Shown here in pieces: positions 38,701 through 45,888 of a stretch of 62,892 nucleotides of DNA. Position numbers and translations under genes: made by a program. How positions within the stretch are numbered: position 1 is the first letter of the stretch; the number at the start of each line of letters is the position of its first letter. The notes beneath the pieces were generated by a model. The model was not told the DNA's origin. It saw only the letters and a program-made list of their open reading frames with translations, and did no database searches. The stretch is from Caulobacter sp. (GTDB lineage: Bacteria; Pseudomonadota; Alphaproteobacteria; Caulobacterales; Caulobacteraceae): NCBI GenBank assembly GCA_030683005.1, contig JAUXMY010000011.1:1-62892 (forward strand), given 5' to 3'.

Positions 38701-39018
38701 GCCGGCGGCGGCTTCCACGCCCCGGTGTTCATCGCGTCCTGGCCGACCGGCGAGTTCGGCGGCATGGGCCTGGAGGGCGCGGTGCGCCTCGGCTACTCCA
38801 AGGAGCTGGCCGCCGAGACCGACCCGGAGAAGAACAAGGCCCTGTTCGAGCAGCTTGTCGGCCGCCTCTACGCCGCCGGCAAGGCGACCAGCATGGCCGC
38901 GGCGCTGGAGATCGACGCCGTCATCGACCCCGCCGAGACCCGCCGCTGGGTGGTGCGGGGGCTGGACAGCTGCCCGTCGCGGACGCGGCCGTCGCGGCGG
39001 TGGGTGGATGCGTGGTGA
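35740..39018 (+). CDS. Single-chain acyl-CoA carboxylase (biotin carboxylase + BCCP + carboxyltransferase)
   Basis: 1092 residues from GTG 35740. Biotin carboxylase occupies residues about 1-455 (GYGFLSENA near 80, glycine-rich GGGGRGMRL near 163-172, EANARLQVEHTITEEVTG near 284-301). Biotin carrier follows (about 490-560, EAMKMEH with biotinyl Lys524), and then a fused beta/alpha carboxyltransferase (about 575-1075, CDTPGFMVGPDSE and AQAMAGGGFHAP). This order in one chain is that of long-chain or broad-range acyl-CoA carboxylases, not of the multi-subunit AccABCD. A Gln/Arg/Lys/Ser linker with lower GC (37085-37175) joins the first two parts. The C-terminus ends in a short basic tail. The substrate is unknown. 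Confidence 0.88.
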   Translation: MAFKRILIANRGEIAIRIARAAADLGIASVAVHAEDDAAAPHVTAADEAVALKGAGPKAYLDIDGVIAAAKVAKCDAIHPGYGFLSENAAFARACAAAKIAFIGPSPDALEAFGDKAKARAMAAKAKVPVLAGTGPIDLAGARAFFKKNGPMMLKAVAGGGGRGMRLVRTEAEIEFALAACSREALAAFGDGAVYAEWLVEDARHIEVQVAADGRAVVAVGDRDCSIQRRNQKLVEIAPATLPDALRKALHEAAEKLCAAAKYRTLATIEFLVDGKGGFAFIEANARLQVEHTITEEVTGVDLVRVQIELAAGRALAQVGLTKTPAVQGFAVQARVNLETLTADGGALPGGGLITAYEPPSGPGVRVDGAGYAGYVTSPAYDSLLAKVIVRGATLEQACARTARALAEFRLEGVDSNADLLRAVLAEPVVTAGAATTKFLETNLADLLEKAGQIQRKTPRVLARFGENPSTPASSAKSVETTPLPDDGTVAITAPLQATVGSVEVAQGDLVRPGQTVAVLEAMKMEHVVTAPEGGRVVRVLADRGVTLLKGAPILILEPADVAADAQAAAAEVDPDHVRPDLQEVIDRHAFTLDSNRPEAVAKRRRTGHRTARENLDDLLDPGSFIEYGALTIAAQRRRRTLEDLIKATPADGLIAGIGAINGHLFTPDKARVAALSYDFTVLAGTQGHMNHKKTDRLLHIVEEQKLPVVWYAEGGGGRPGDTDGTGVAGLDVTTFGKFAALSGEVPKIAIVAGRCFAGNAAIAGLSEIIIATRDSNLGMGGPAMIEGGGLGVFKPDDIGPSDVQWANGVIDILADDEAHATALAKQALSSFQGKVADWTAADQRGLRRSIPENRLRVYDIRPLIETLVDDGSFLELRRGWSPGMITGFVRIEGRPMGLIANDPRHLGGAIDCDGAEKAARFLQLCDAFDLPVLSLCDTPGFMVGPDSEAAGAVRRVSRMFIAGAKLGVPLFTIVLRKGYGLGAQAMAGGGFHAPVFIASWPTGEFGGMGLEGAVRLGYSKELAAETDPEKNKALFEQLVGRLYAAGKATSMAAALEIDAVIDPAETRRWVVRGLDSCPSRTRPSRRWVDAW

Positions 39019-39092
39019 TCTGGACAGGCCCCCGGAGTCTGTGATTGCTGCCCGACGGGACCCGGCGATGGTGCGCGGGCAAAGGGGGCGTC

Positions 39093-39704
39093 ATGTCGGG
39101 GATCATTTTCAGGGGCGTTTTGACCGCGCTGGCCGTACTGCTGGCCGCGGCGACCGTCGGCATCACGCCGGCGATGGCCCGGGACTCCGAGGCGGACCGC
39201 CTGGGTCAGGAGATGTCCTCGATCATCTTCGACGCCATCAATTTCCGGGACGTGATGATCAAGGGCGCCGCAAGCGAACTCGGCTCGATGAAGGACCTGG
39301 CCGAAGGCCGGCCGGAGTGGCCGGGCCTGCTCCAGGAGTCGATCGTCGAGGAGTTCGATCATGACATGCCCGCGATCAAGGCGATGCTCGGCCGGGGCTT
39401 TGCCCGGCACTTCACGGTCGAAGAGTTGCGCGCCGGTGTCGTGATCCTGGCCGATCCCGGACTGCAGCAGATCATGAAGGCCGCCGCAGCTAACTCGCCG
39501 CCCCCGACGCCGGAGCCCACGATGTCGAAAAAGGTCGAGCGCCTGTCGCAAACCCCCGCCGGGCGCAGCTTTCTTGAGAAGTTCGGCAATATCGACGGGA
39601 TGCTCGAAGGGTTGTCGCGGGACCTGATCGTCGAGATCATTCCCGGCACCTTCCGCCGGTTCGCCGACAAGGCGGACGCGCTGGAAGCGGCGCGAGCGCC
39701 ATAG
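39093..39704 (+). CDS. DUF2059 domain protein, exported
   Basis: 203 residues from ATG 39093 (GGGGG ribosome site); an upstream in-frame ATG at 39045 adds a non-signal-like tail. Residues 1-30 form a signal peptide ending near PAMA. The C-terminal domain has the DUF2059 pattern: FARHFTVEELRAGVVILADPGLQQIM, then a SQTPAGRSFLEKF segment. DUF2059 proteins are periplasmic with unknown function. It lies 74 bp after the carboxylase gene on the same strand. Confidence 0.75.
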   Translation: MSGIIFRGVLTALAVLLAAATVGITPAMARDSEADRLGQEMSSIIFDAINFRDVMIKGAASELGSMKDLAEGRPEWPGLLQESIVEEFDHDMPAIKAMLGRGFARHFTVEELRAGVVILADPGLQQIMKAAAANSPPPTPEPTMSKKVERLSQTPAGRSFLEKFGNIDGMLEGLSRDLIVEIIPGTFRRFADKADALEAARAP

Positions 39705-39777
39705 AGGCTGCGGGTCCGACAAGGCGGTGGGGGCTGTTCCGCGAAGCCCAGCCGTCTCCCGACACCATCGGACGCCC

Positions 39778-40221
39778 TTACCCAGCCTTCGGCTTCCGCA
39801 ACCGCCCCACGACGACCCGCACGATCAGGTAGGCCAGCAGACCCATCGGGCCGAGCATGAAGGTCAGGACCATGATCGGGATCAGCAGCCAGTGCGGCAC
39901 GCCGGCCCTGGGCGCGTCCTCGACCTGCCAGGTCCCGACCCAGAGGTCGAAGGCCAGGTAGTGGATCCAGGCCGGCAGCATGACCATCGGCGTCGAGAGC
40001 AGGATCATCACCCCGGCCAGCGAGTCGAAGCCGCCGCCCTGCGGCGCCTCCGGCGCGCCCAAGGCCCGGATCATCAGGATCGCATAGGCCAGGCTCAGCA
40101 CCGCCGCCACGCCCCGCGCCGCCGTCACCAGCGCCGGCCGCCGCAACGGCGCCAGGATCAGACAGAGCCAGCCCAGCACCGCGACGCCGGTCATGGCCGA
40201 GAAGATCAGTTCAAGGTCCAT
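39778..40221 (-). CDS. ABA4-like (DUF4281) membrane protein
   Basis: 147 residues with four membrane helices. The segment PAWIHYLAFDLWVGTW (about 83-98) followed by PHWLLIPIMVLTFMLGPMGLLAYL is diagnostic of the ABA4-like/DUF4281 family, named for the plant ABA4 protein needed for neoxanthin. The bacterial role is unknown. It ends in a basic tail and stands alone on the minus strand. Confidence 0.8.
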   Translation of the reverse strand: MDLELIFSAMTGVAVLGWLCLILAPLRRPALVTAARGVAAVLSLAYAILMIRALGAPEAPQGGGFDSLAGVMILLSTPMVMLPAWIHYLAFDLWVGTWQVEDAPRAGVPHWLLIPIMVLTFMLGPMGLLAYLIVRVVVGRLRKPKAG

Positions 40222-40298
40222 TGTGGTTTCCCCCTGTTTGCGAGGAGGCTAGCACGGGTTGGGAAGGCGTCTACCGGAGGGGGAGCAGCAACTTTCCC

Positions 40299-40423
40299 CG
40301 TCATCGTCGGACTTGTTACGACGACCCATGCGTGGTGGGCCCGTCCAGTGGGACTCTGCGTTTCCGACGCACCCTCACCATCGGTCGTGTTCATGGGGCG
40401 TCGGAACAAGTCCGACGATGACG
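40299..40423. repeat. Intergenic palindromic repeat, family D copy 2
   Basis: A perfect 19-bp inverted repeat: arm 1 at 40299-40317 (CGTCATCGTCGGACTTGTT) and its reverse complement at 40405-40423, enclosing 87 bp with a second pair of CCATG-type arms. Same type as 44123-44249. It fills the gap between the ABA4-like gene and moeA. Confidence 0.85.
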
Positions 40424-40446
40424 AACGTTGGGGGGGGCGACGGGAC

Positions 40447-41676
40447 CTACCCCCGCTCCAGCCGCAGCACGTCCACCTCATCCCCGACTGCCGCCGCCCC
40501 GGCCCCCGGCAGCCGGCGCAGCAATGCGTCGGCGGCGGCGAAGACGGTGACCAGGGAGCTGTCCTGGTCGGGGAAGGCCGTGACGCCGCCGGGGCCCAGG
40601 CGGGCGCGCATCCAGTGTTCGCGCGGGCCGTTGGCGGGCAGGGGCGCGGCCAGTTGGGTCGTGGTCATCGGGTGCGGTGTCGTCGCGCCCTGCAGCGCCA
40701 GGACCAGCGGCCGCAGGAACAGCTCGGCGCAGACGAAGGCCGAGGCCGGGTTGCCAGGCAGGCCCAGCACCAGCCGGCCGTCGCCGAGCCGCCCGAACCA
40801 GGTCGGCTTGCCGGGGCGGACGTTCACCGTCTCGACGTCCAGTTCGAGTCCCAGGGTCGCCAGCGCCGGCTTGACCAGGTCGTAGTCCCCGACAGAGGCG
40901 CCGCCGACCGTGACGATGACATCGGCCTCGACATCCCGCACGGCGGCGGCGATGGCGGCCTCGTCGTCGCCGGTCGGAGCCAGCCGGGTCGGCGCGGCGC
41001 CCCAGCGGGCCAGCATGGCCAGCAGGCCGACGCTGCCCGACTCATAGATCTGGAACGGGCCTGCGCGGCCGCCCGGCGCGGCCAGTTCTTCGCCGGTGGC
41101 CAGAACGGCGACGCGGGGGCGACTGCCGACCCACAGACTGCCCAGCCCCGCCGCCGCGGCGAGCGACAGGAGCAGCGGGTCAAGCCGCCGCCGTTCCTCG
41201 ATCAGGGTATCGCCAGAGCGGAAGTCGCCGCCGCGCGGGCGGATGTTCGCGCCCCCCTCACCAACCGGGCCCATCCGTACCGTGTCGCCGTCGCGTTCTG
41301 CGTTCTCCTGGATGACGACCAGATCGGCGCCGGCCGGAACCGGCGCGCCGGTAAAGATGCGCACCGCCTCGCCGCTCTGAAGGACGGACTCATAGCCGCG
41401 ACCCGCCGCGCTTTCGCCGACGATGGTCAGGCGGGCGGCCCGGACGACATCAGCCCGCTTTACCGCCCAGCCATCCATGGCCGAGGCGTCGAACGGCGGC
41501 TGATCACGGTCGGCGGTGACCGGCTGGGCGAGAACGCGTCCATCGGCTTCGGCGAGGGCGACGACCTCGTCGGGAAAGCTGGAGATACGGTTGAGCATCC
41601 GCGCCCGGGCGTCCTCGACGCTCAGGCCCTTCAGCGTGCGGTTGGCGTCAGCCGACGAAGGCGCGTTCGAGGACAT
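40447..41676 (-). CDS. moeA: Molybdopterin molybdenumtransferase
   Basis: 409 residues from ATG 41676; the start overlaps the end of fpr by 29 bp on the same strand (ATG 41694 is an alternative). MoeA inserts molybdate into adenylylated molybdopterin. Motifs visible are PPFDASAMDGWAV (about 50-62), RIFTGAPVPAGAD (about 97-109), VLATGEEL (about 185), TVGGASVGDYD (about 250-260) and LPGNPASAF (about 307). The open frame begins earlier (41808) but that part is antisense-like and not conserved. Co-transcription with fpr is likely. Confidence 0.92.
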   Translation of the reverse strand: MSSNAPSSADANRTLKGLSVEDARARMLNRISSFPDEVVALAEADGRVLAQPVTADRDQPPFDASAMDGWAVKRADVVRAARLTIVGESAAGRGYESVLQSGEAVRIFTGAPVPAGADLVVIQENAERDGDTVRMGPVGEGGANIRPRGGDFRSGDTLIEERRRLDPLLLSLAAAAGLGSLWVGSRPRVAVLATGEELAAPGGRAGPFQIYESGSVGLLAMLARWGAAPTRLAPTGDDEAAIAAAVRDVEADVIVTVGGASVGDYDLVKPALATLGLELDVETVNVRPGKPTWFGRLGDGRLVLGLPGNPASAFVCAELFLRPLVLALQGATTPHPMTTTQLAAPLPANGPREHWMRARLGPGGVTAFPDQDSSLVTVFAAADALLRRLPGAGAAAVGDEVDVLRLERG

Positions 41677-42466
41677 AGTCACCGGGTTCGGCATTGGAGC
41701 CCTCGACCATGCCGTGAGTCTCGACCAGGGCGCCCATGTCCTTGATGAAGTCCATGCTGCCGCACAGCATGATGCGGTCTTCCTCGGGATTGAACTTTTC
41801 GCCCTCAAGGCCGAGGTCGCGGAACAGCTGGCCCGAGGCGATCAGGTCGGTGAACCGGCCTTGGCGCTCGAACGGCTCGCGGGTGACGGTCGGGTAGTAG
41901 TGCAGCTGGGCCTTCGCCTCGTCGCCGACCAGCGGATCGTCGTGGATGCCGGCGGTGAAGAAGTCGCGATAGGCCAGTTCGCTGATCTCGCGCACGCCGT
42001 GGCAGACATAGACCTGCTCGAAGCGGCTGTAGGCGTCCGGGTCGCGGGCCACGGCCAGCCAGGGGGCCAGGCCCGTGCCGGTGCCGAACAGGAACAGGCG
42101 CTTGCCGCCCTTCAGCGCGTCCAGCACCAGGGTGCCGGTCGGCTTCTTGCCGAGCAGGACAGTGTCGCCCTCCTGGATCAGCTGCAGCTTGCTGGTCAGC
42201 GGGCCGTCCTCGACCTTGATCGAGAAGAACTCCAGCTCCTCGGCCCAGGACGGGGAGGCGACCGAATAGGCGCGCAGGATCGGCTTGGCGCCGTCAACGC
42301 CCGGCAGGCCGATCATCACGAACTCGCCGGACCGGAAGCGGAAGCTCTCGGGACGGGTGATGGCGAAGCTGAACAGCCGGTCGGTCCAGTGTTTCACCCA
42401 CAGCACTTTCTCCTCGAAGAAGGGGCTCGCCTTCACCGGCGCGGCCTCGACGGCGGCTGTCGACAT
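41648..42466 (-). CDS. fpr: Ferredoxin--NADP reductase
   Basis: 272 residues, FAD-binding flavoprotein moving electrons between NADP(H) and ferredoxin or flavodoxin; in proteobacteria also part of redox-stress responses. The FAD motif RAYSVASP (about 65-72), the NADP-binding TGTGLAPW (about 130-137), CHGVREISELAY, and MLCGSMDF (about 235-242) are all present, and the aromatic C-terminus position is AFVG, as in bacterial class II Fpr proteins. Start ATG 42466. It lies upstream of moeA with a 29-bp overlap. Confidence 0.94.
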   Translation of the reverse strand: MSTAAVEAAPVKASPFFEEKVLWVKHWTDRLFSFAITRPESFRFRSGEFVMIGLPGVDGAKPILRAYSVASPSWAEELEFFSIKVEDGPLTSKLQLIQEGDTVLLGKKPTGTLVLDALKGGKRLFLFGTGTGLAPWLAVARDPDAYSRFEQVYVCHGVREISELAYRDFFTAGIHDDPLVGDEAKAQLHYYPTVTREPFERQGRFTDLIASGQLFRDLGLEGEKFNPEEDRIMLCGSMDFIKDMGALVETHGMVEGSNAEPGDYVLERAFVG

Positions 42467-42580
42467 GTCTCTGGACTTCCTCGTGACCCACGGGGCCGAT
42501 GCTGACCCTCATGTGATGCGGCGCAGCATGATGTCAACGCGAGGAAGACTGGGGCAGCGTTGAGGGATGCTGGTCTTGTT

Positions 42581-42735
42581 CTCCCTCCCCCTCATGGGGA
42601 GGGTGGCTCGGCGAGCGCAGCGAGACGAGACGGGTGGGGCAAGTGGCGATCCTCACCCGGCGCTGAAGGCGGCCATCCCTTGCCCCACCCTGGCCTGCTG
42701 CGCAGGCCTGTCCCTCCCCACAAGGGGGAGGGAGA
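42581..42735. repeat. Intergenic palindromic repeat, family A copy 3
   Basis: About 155 bp, the closest relative of the copy at 22846-22998: CTCCCTCCCC left arm, CTTGCCCCACCC central arm and CACAAGGGGGAGGGAG right arm are shared with few differences. It fills the gap between fpr and the 52-residue unknown gene. Confidence 0.85.
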
Positions 42736-42736
42736 C

Positions 42737-42895
42737 TCAGTTATCCTCGCCGCTCCCCGGGTCCGTCTCGGTCTTCTCGGTCTGCACGGACCGCTTCGAA
42801 CCGGGCGGTTCGGTGGCGGGGCGGGGGGCGTGGCCGTCGCCGTCGGGGCGCAGGTTCTCGTTCTCGGTTTCGCGGTTGCTGGGGCGTCTGGCCAT
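42737..42895 (-). CDS. Hypothetical small hydrophilic protein
   Basis: 52 residues from ATG 42895, with GGAGA 6 bp upstream. Very polar and probably disordered: starts MARRPSNRETENENLRPD, has a proline-rich middle and an acidic end (TDPGSGEDN). No family recognised. The stop codon touches the end of a family A repeat, so the C-terminus is close to repeat DNA. The good ribosome site and lack of hydrophobic content suggest a real small protein, but evidence is limited. Confidence 0.5.
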   Translation of the reverse strand: MARRPSNRETENENLRPDGDGHAPRPATEPPGSKRSVQTEKTETDPGSGEDN

Positions 42896-43084
42896 GGAAG
42901 TCTCCGTTTCACGACAAAAACGTCGTGGAACGAGGTTCGATCCGGCGCCCGATTGCTTGCCCGCCGCCGCAGTCCCTGCTAAACGGCGCGCTTCCGGTGA
43001 ATTGAAAAGCTGACCGGCGGGTATCACCGCCTACGGTTCGCTGTTCGGTCGCCGGAGGGCATTTGCCCGCGAGGGTGGACGTCT

Positions 43085-43160
43085 ACGAGTGTAGCTCAGC
43101 TGGTAGAGCATCGGTCTCCAAAACCGAGGGCCGGGGGTTCGAATCCCTCCACTCGTGCCA
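43085..43160 (+). tRNA. trnW: tRNA-Trp (anticodon CCA)
   Basis: 76 nt. The acceptor stem ACGAGTG pairs with CACTCGT and GCCA ends it. The D arm contains GTAGCTCAGCTGGTAGAGC, the anticodon stem TCGGT/ACCGA encloses a loop with CCA at 43118-43120, and the T arm has GGTTCGAATC. tRNA-Trp immediately before secE-nusG is a common arrangement; it is probably co-transcribed with them. The anticodon reads UGG only, so it is not an amber suppressor. Confidence 0.97.
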
Positions 43161-43227
43161 CCTTGTCCCTATATCCGGAGCGCGATGGTCGCGCTTCGGC
43201 CAGTTGAAAGAGCTTCAGACCCGTCCG

Positions 43228-43539
43228 ATGGCCAAGAAAACGGGCAATCTCTCCGCGATGAAACAGCGCGCCGCCAAGAGCGCCGCCGCTGTCGCCGCGC
43301 CTGCCGGTCAGGGAGCGGCCGCCGCCGCCACGCCGAAGAAGCCGTTCAACGTCGTGCAGTTCTTCAAGGAGGTCCGCGCCGAAGGGCGCAAGATCACCTG
43401 GACGAGCCGCAAGGAAACCTGGGTGACCGCCGTGATGGTGTTCATCATGGTGATCATCGCCGCCCTGTTCTTCTTCGTGGTCGACACGAGCCTGTCGTTC
43501 ATTGTGGCGCAGGTCCTGAAGCTCGCGAACGCCGGATAA
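43228..43539 (+). CDS. secE: Preprotein translocase subunit SecE
   Basis: 103 residues from ATG 43228. The Ala-rich N-terminal 40 residues are followed by the conserved amphipathic FFKEVRAEGRKITWTSRKE (about 45-63) and one membrane helix (about 67-92). This single-helix form clamps the SecY channel. nusG starts 4 bp after the stop. Same strand and spacing as the usual trnW-secE-nusG cluster. Confidence 0.95.
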   Translation: MAKKTGNLSAMKQRAAKSAAAVAAPAGQGAAAAATPKKPFNVVQFFKEVRAEGRKITWTSRKETWVTAVMVFIMVIIAALFFFVVDTSLSFIVAQVLKLANAG

Positions 43540-43542
43540 TCC

Positions 43543-44109
43543 ATGAACGCTCAAGTCGAAGCCCGGCCGTCCAACCCGCGCCACCGCTGGTACATCGTCC
43601 ACGCCTACTCGAACTTCGAGAAGAAGGTGGCCGACCACATCCGTGACCAGGCCAAGGCCCAGGGTCTGGAAGACGCCTTCTCCGAGATCCTCGTGCCGAC
43701 CGAGGAGGTCGTCGAGATCCGCCGCGGCCGCAAGGTCAACGCCGAGCGCAAGTTCCTGCCCGGCTACGTGCTGGTGAAGATGGACCTCAGCGACGAGGCC
43801 TATCACCTGGTCAAGAACACGCCGAAGGTCACCGGCTTCCTCGGCTCGGCCAGCAAGCCGCAGCCGATCTCCGAGAAGGAAGCGGCCCGCATGATCGGCG
43901 TGGTCGAGGAAAGCGTCGAGCGGCCCAAGTCGACCGTCCGCTTCGAGATCGGCGAGCAGGTGCGCGTCACCGACGGTCCGTTCGCCAGCTTCAACGGCTC
44001 GGTCGAGCAGGTCGACGAGGCCCGCGAGCGCCTGCACGTCGCCGTCTCGATCTTCGGCCGGGCCACCCCGGTCGAGCTGGAATACAGCCAGGTCGAAAAG
44101 GTCGTCTGA
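43543..44109 (+). CDS. nusG: Transcription termination/antitermination protein NusG
   Basis: 188 residues. NGN domain starts HRWYIVHAYSNFEKKVADHI (residues 11-30), and the C-terminal KOW domain includes EIGEQVRVTDGPFASFNGSVEQVD (about 131-154). NusG binds RNA polymerase and links it with Rho, NusE/S10 and the ribosome. ATG 43543 is 4 bp after secE. A terminator at 44173 lies inside a family D repeat downstream. Confidence 0.97.
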   Translation: MNAQVEARPSNPRHRWYIVHAYSNFEKKVADHIRDQAKAQGLEDAFSEILVPTEEVVEIRRGRKVNAERKFLPGYVLVKMDLSDEAYHLVKNTPKVTGFLGSASKPQPISEKEAARMIGVVEESVERPKSTVRFEIGEQVRVTDGPFASFNGSVEQVDEARERLHVAVSIFGRATPVELEYSQVEKVV

Positions 44110-44122
44110 CCTTTCACCAGCG

Positions 44123-44249
44123 CCGTCATCCTCGGACTTGTTCCGAGGACCCATGAACACGGAAACAGCAAGAAGGGCGTGGAGCGATCCGCGCCCTTTT
44201 CGTTTGGCTCATCACGCATGGGTCCTCGCGACGAGCGCGAGGATGACGG
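44123..44249. repeat. Intergenic palindromic repeat, family D copy 3
   Basis: Outer arms CCGTCATCCTCG (44123-44134) and CGAGGATGACGG (44238-44249) are perfect reverse complements; inner GTTCCGAGGACCCATG/CATGGGTCCTCG arms pair next. In the middle lies the nusG terminator hairpin, so the cruciform carries a terminator at its tip. Confidence 0.85.
44173..44204 (+). terminator. Rho-independent terminator of trnW-secE-nusG
   Basis: Stem AAGGGCG / CGCCCTT with a 12-base loop that can extend by CG pairs, followed by TTTCGTTT. It separates secE-nusG from rplKA and sits in the centre of the repeat at 44123-44249. Confidence 0.7.
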
Positions 44250-44267
44250 GGTTAGAGGGTGAAGCGG

Positions 44268-44296
44268 TTGTCCGCCCGCACCTTCTCTGCTACAGG
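44268..44296 (+). promoter_or_regulatory. Candidate rplK-rplA promoter
   Basis: TTGTCC (44268-44273), 17-bp spacer, TACAGG (44291-44296). Transcription would start near 44303. The leader (about 95 nt) contains a CCGTGG/CCACGG hairpin (44328-44355) that could be an L1-responsive element, which is inference. Confidence 0.45.
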
Positions 44297-44398
44297 CGCG
44301 CCTCGCCCAGACCACCGGGCGTCAAATCCGTGGGAGGGGTCTGCCCGCACCACGGCCGCATAGGCGCTTTGACTAGCGCCGCTTGAACGGAGACAGAG

Positions 44399-44830
44399 AT
44401 GGCCAAGAAGATCCTCGGCTACATCAAACTGCAGGTGAAGGCCGGCTCGGCCACGCCTTCCCCGCCCATCGGCCCGGCTCTGGGTCAGCGCGGCGTCAAC
44501 ATCATGGGCTTCTGCAAGGAGTTCAACGCGCGCACCGAGAAGGAAGTGAAAGGCACGCCCCTGCCGACGGTGATCACCGTCTACCAGGACAAGTCGTTCA
44601 CCTTCATCACCAAGACCCCGCCCGCCACCCACTTCATCAAGGAAGCGCTGGGCCTCAAGTCCGGTTCGACCAAGCCGGGCCGCGACAGCGCCGGCACGAT
44701 CACCCGCACCCAGCTGCGCGAGATCGCCGAAGGCAAGATGAAGGACCTGAACGCCAACGACATCGACGCCGCGGCCCGCATCATCGAGGGCTCCGCCCGT
44801 TCGATGGGCCTGCAAGTCGTGGAGGCTTAA
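44399..44830 (+). CDS. rplK: 50S ribosomal protein L11
   Basis: 143 residues, usual length. N-terminal domain has [27 protein letters not shown] (about 10-36) with the flexible PPIGPALGQ loop that contacts EF-G and the stringent-response machinery; the C-terminal rRNA-binding domain includes [24 protein letters not shown] (about 88-111). Methyl-acceptor Lys positions are present near the N-terminus. rplA begins 4 bp after the stop. Confidence 0.98.
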   Translation: MAKKILGYIKLQVKAGSATPSPPIGPALGQRGVNIMGFCKEFNARTEKEVKGTPLPTVITVYQDKSFTFITKTPPATHFIKEALGLKSGSTKPGRDSAGTITRTQLREIAEGKMKDLNANDIDAAARIIEGSARSMGLQVVEA

Positions 44831-44834
44831 GACC

Positions 44835-45524
44835 ATGCCCAAGCAAGCCAAGCGCATTCAGGCCTGGACCGGCGATCGCGACGCGACGCACTCGGTCGAG
44901 GACGCCGTGAAACTGGTCAAGGCCAACGCCACCGCCAAGTTCGACGAGTCGGTCGAGATCGCCGTTAACCTGGGCGTCGACCCGCGTCACGCCGACCAGC
45001 AGGTCCGCGGCGTGGTCTCGCTGCCCTCGGGCACCGGCCGTGACGTTCGCGTCGCCGTCATCGCCAAGGACGCCAAGGCCGAGGAAGCCCTCGCCGCCGG
45101 CGCCGACGTGGTGGGCGCCGTGGACCTGGTCGAGCGCATCCAGGGCGGCTTCATGGACTTCGATCGCGTCATCGCGACGCCGGACATGATGGCCCTGGTC
45201 GGTCGTCTGGGTAAGGTGCTGGGCCCGCGCGGCCTGATGCCCAACCCGCGCGTCGGCACCGTGACCCCGAACGTCGGCCAGGCTGTCAAGGACGCCAAGG
45301 GCGGCGCCATCGAGTTCCGCGTCGAGAAGGCGGGCATCGTCCACGCCGGCATCGGCAAGGTCTCGTTCACCGAGGACGCCCTGCTGGCCAACGTCCGCGC
45401 CCTCGTGGACGCGCTGAACAAGGCCAAGCCGTCGGGCGCCAAGGGCACCTATGTGAAGAAGATCTCGCTGTCTTCGACCATGGGCCCGGGCTTCCGGATC
45501 GACACCGGTTCGGTCAGCGTCTAG
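44835..45524 (+). CDS. rplA: 50S ribosomal protein L1
   Basis: 229 residues. Two-domain L1 fold: [24 protein letters not shown] (about 37-60), [19 protein letters not shown] (about 128-146) in the middle domain, and the C-terminal [11 protein letters not shown] near 213-223. L1 binds 23S rRNA and in many bacteria represses translation of its own operon by binding the leader RNA. A strong terminator follows, so transcription does not run on into rplJ as it does in some bacteria. Confidence 0.98.
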   Translation: MPKQAKRIQAWTGDRDATHSVEDAVKLVKANATAKFDESVEIAVNLGVDPRHADQQVRGVVSLPSGTGRDVRVAVIAKDAKAEEALAAGADVVGAVDLVERIQGGFMDFDRVIATPDMMALVGRLGKVLGPRGLMPNPRVGTVTPNVGQAVKDAKGGAIEFRVEKAGIVHAGIGKVSFTEDALLANVRALVDALNKAKPSGAKGTYVKKISLSSTMGPGFRIDTGSVSV

Positions 45525-45550
45525 GCGCTGACCTGTCGCAGGACAAACGG

Positions 45551-45583
45551 ACGGGCGGGCTCGCAAGGGCCCGCCCGTTTCGC
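45551..45583 (+). terminator. Rho-independent terminator of rplK-rplA
   Basis: A perfect 10-bp stem ACGGGCGGGC / GCCCGCCCGT with an 8-base loop, followed by TTTCGCGTTT. It ends the rplKA operon 27 bp after rplA. Confidence 0.85.
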
Positions 45584-45609
45584 GTTTGGGGGTCAGGTTT
45601 GAGCCGTCG

Positions 45610-45638
45610 GCTATCCGATGCTATAGTTCAGCTATCCG
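45610..45638 (+). promoter_or_regulatory. Candidate vapBC operator: GCTATCCG direct repeat
   Basis: GCTATCCG occurs at 45610-45617 and again at 45631-45638, exactly 21 bp apart (two helical turns), with a CTATAG palindrome between. It lies 11 bp before the vapB start. VapB proteins repress their own operons, so an autoregulatory site is plausible. Confidence 0.45.
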
Positions 45639-45648
45639 GAGGCCGCCG

Positions 45649-45888
45649 ATGCCGTTCCATGTCAGAGACGAAGAGACCGACACACTGGTTCGCGAACTGG
45701 CGCGCCGGGAGGGCGTGGGGCTGACAGAAGCGGTCAAGCTCGCCGTGAAGGACAAGCTTGAGCAGAAGGACGAGGCCATCGCGCGCAAGCTCGCGGCGAT
45801 GAGGGCCATCAGCGACAGAATTGCGAGTCTGCCGGAAACGGGACTGAAGGCGGACAAGGCGTACTTCGACGAGCTGTCTGGCGACTGA
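45649..45888 (+). CDS. vapB: VapB-type antitoxin
   Basis: 79 residues from ATG 45649 (GGAGG 6-7 bp upstream). N-terminal MPFHVRDEETDTLVRELARREG is the short ribbon-helix-helix-like PSK antitoxin pattern, followed by a charged helix and a C-terminal AYFDELSGD that would enter the VapC active site. It overlaps vapC by one base. Codon use is less G/C-biased than in neighbouring ribosomal genes, suggesting acquisition. Confidence 0.82.
   Translation: MPFHVRDEETDTLVRELARREGVGLTEAVKLAVKDKLEQKDEAIARKLAAMRAISDRIASLPETGLKADKAYFDELSGD

Noticed and set aside
43002..43027. Promoter for trnW-secE from TTGAAA and TATCAC
   Set aside because: Spacing is only 14 bp and the -10 is weak; I cannot support it.
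43118..43120. tRNA-Trp as a possible amber suppressor that would rescue rpoB
   Set aside because: The anticodon is CCA (reads UGG). Suppression of UAG would need CUA.
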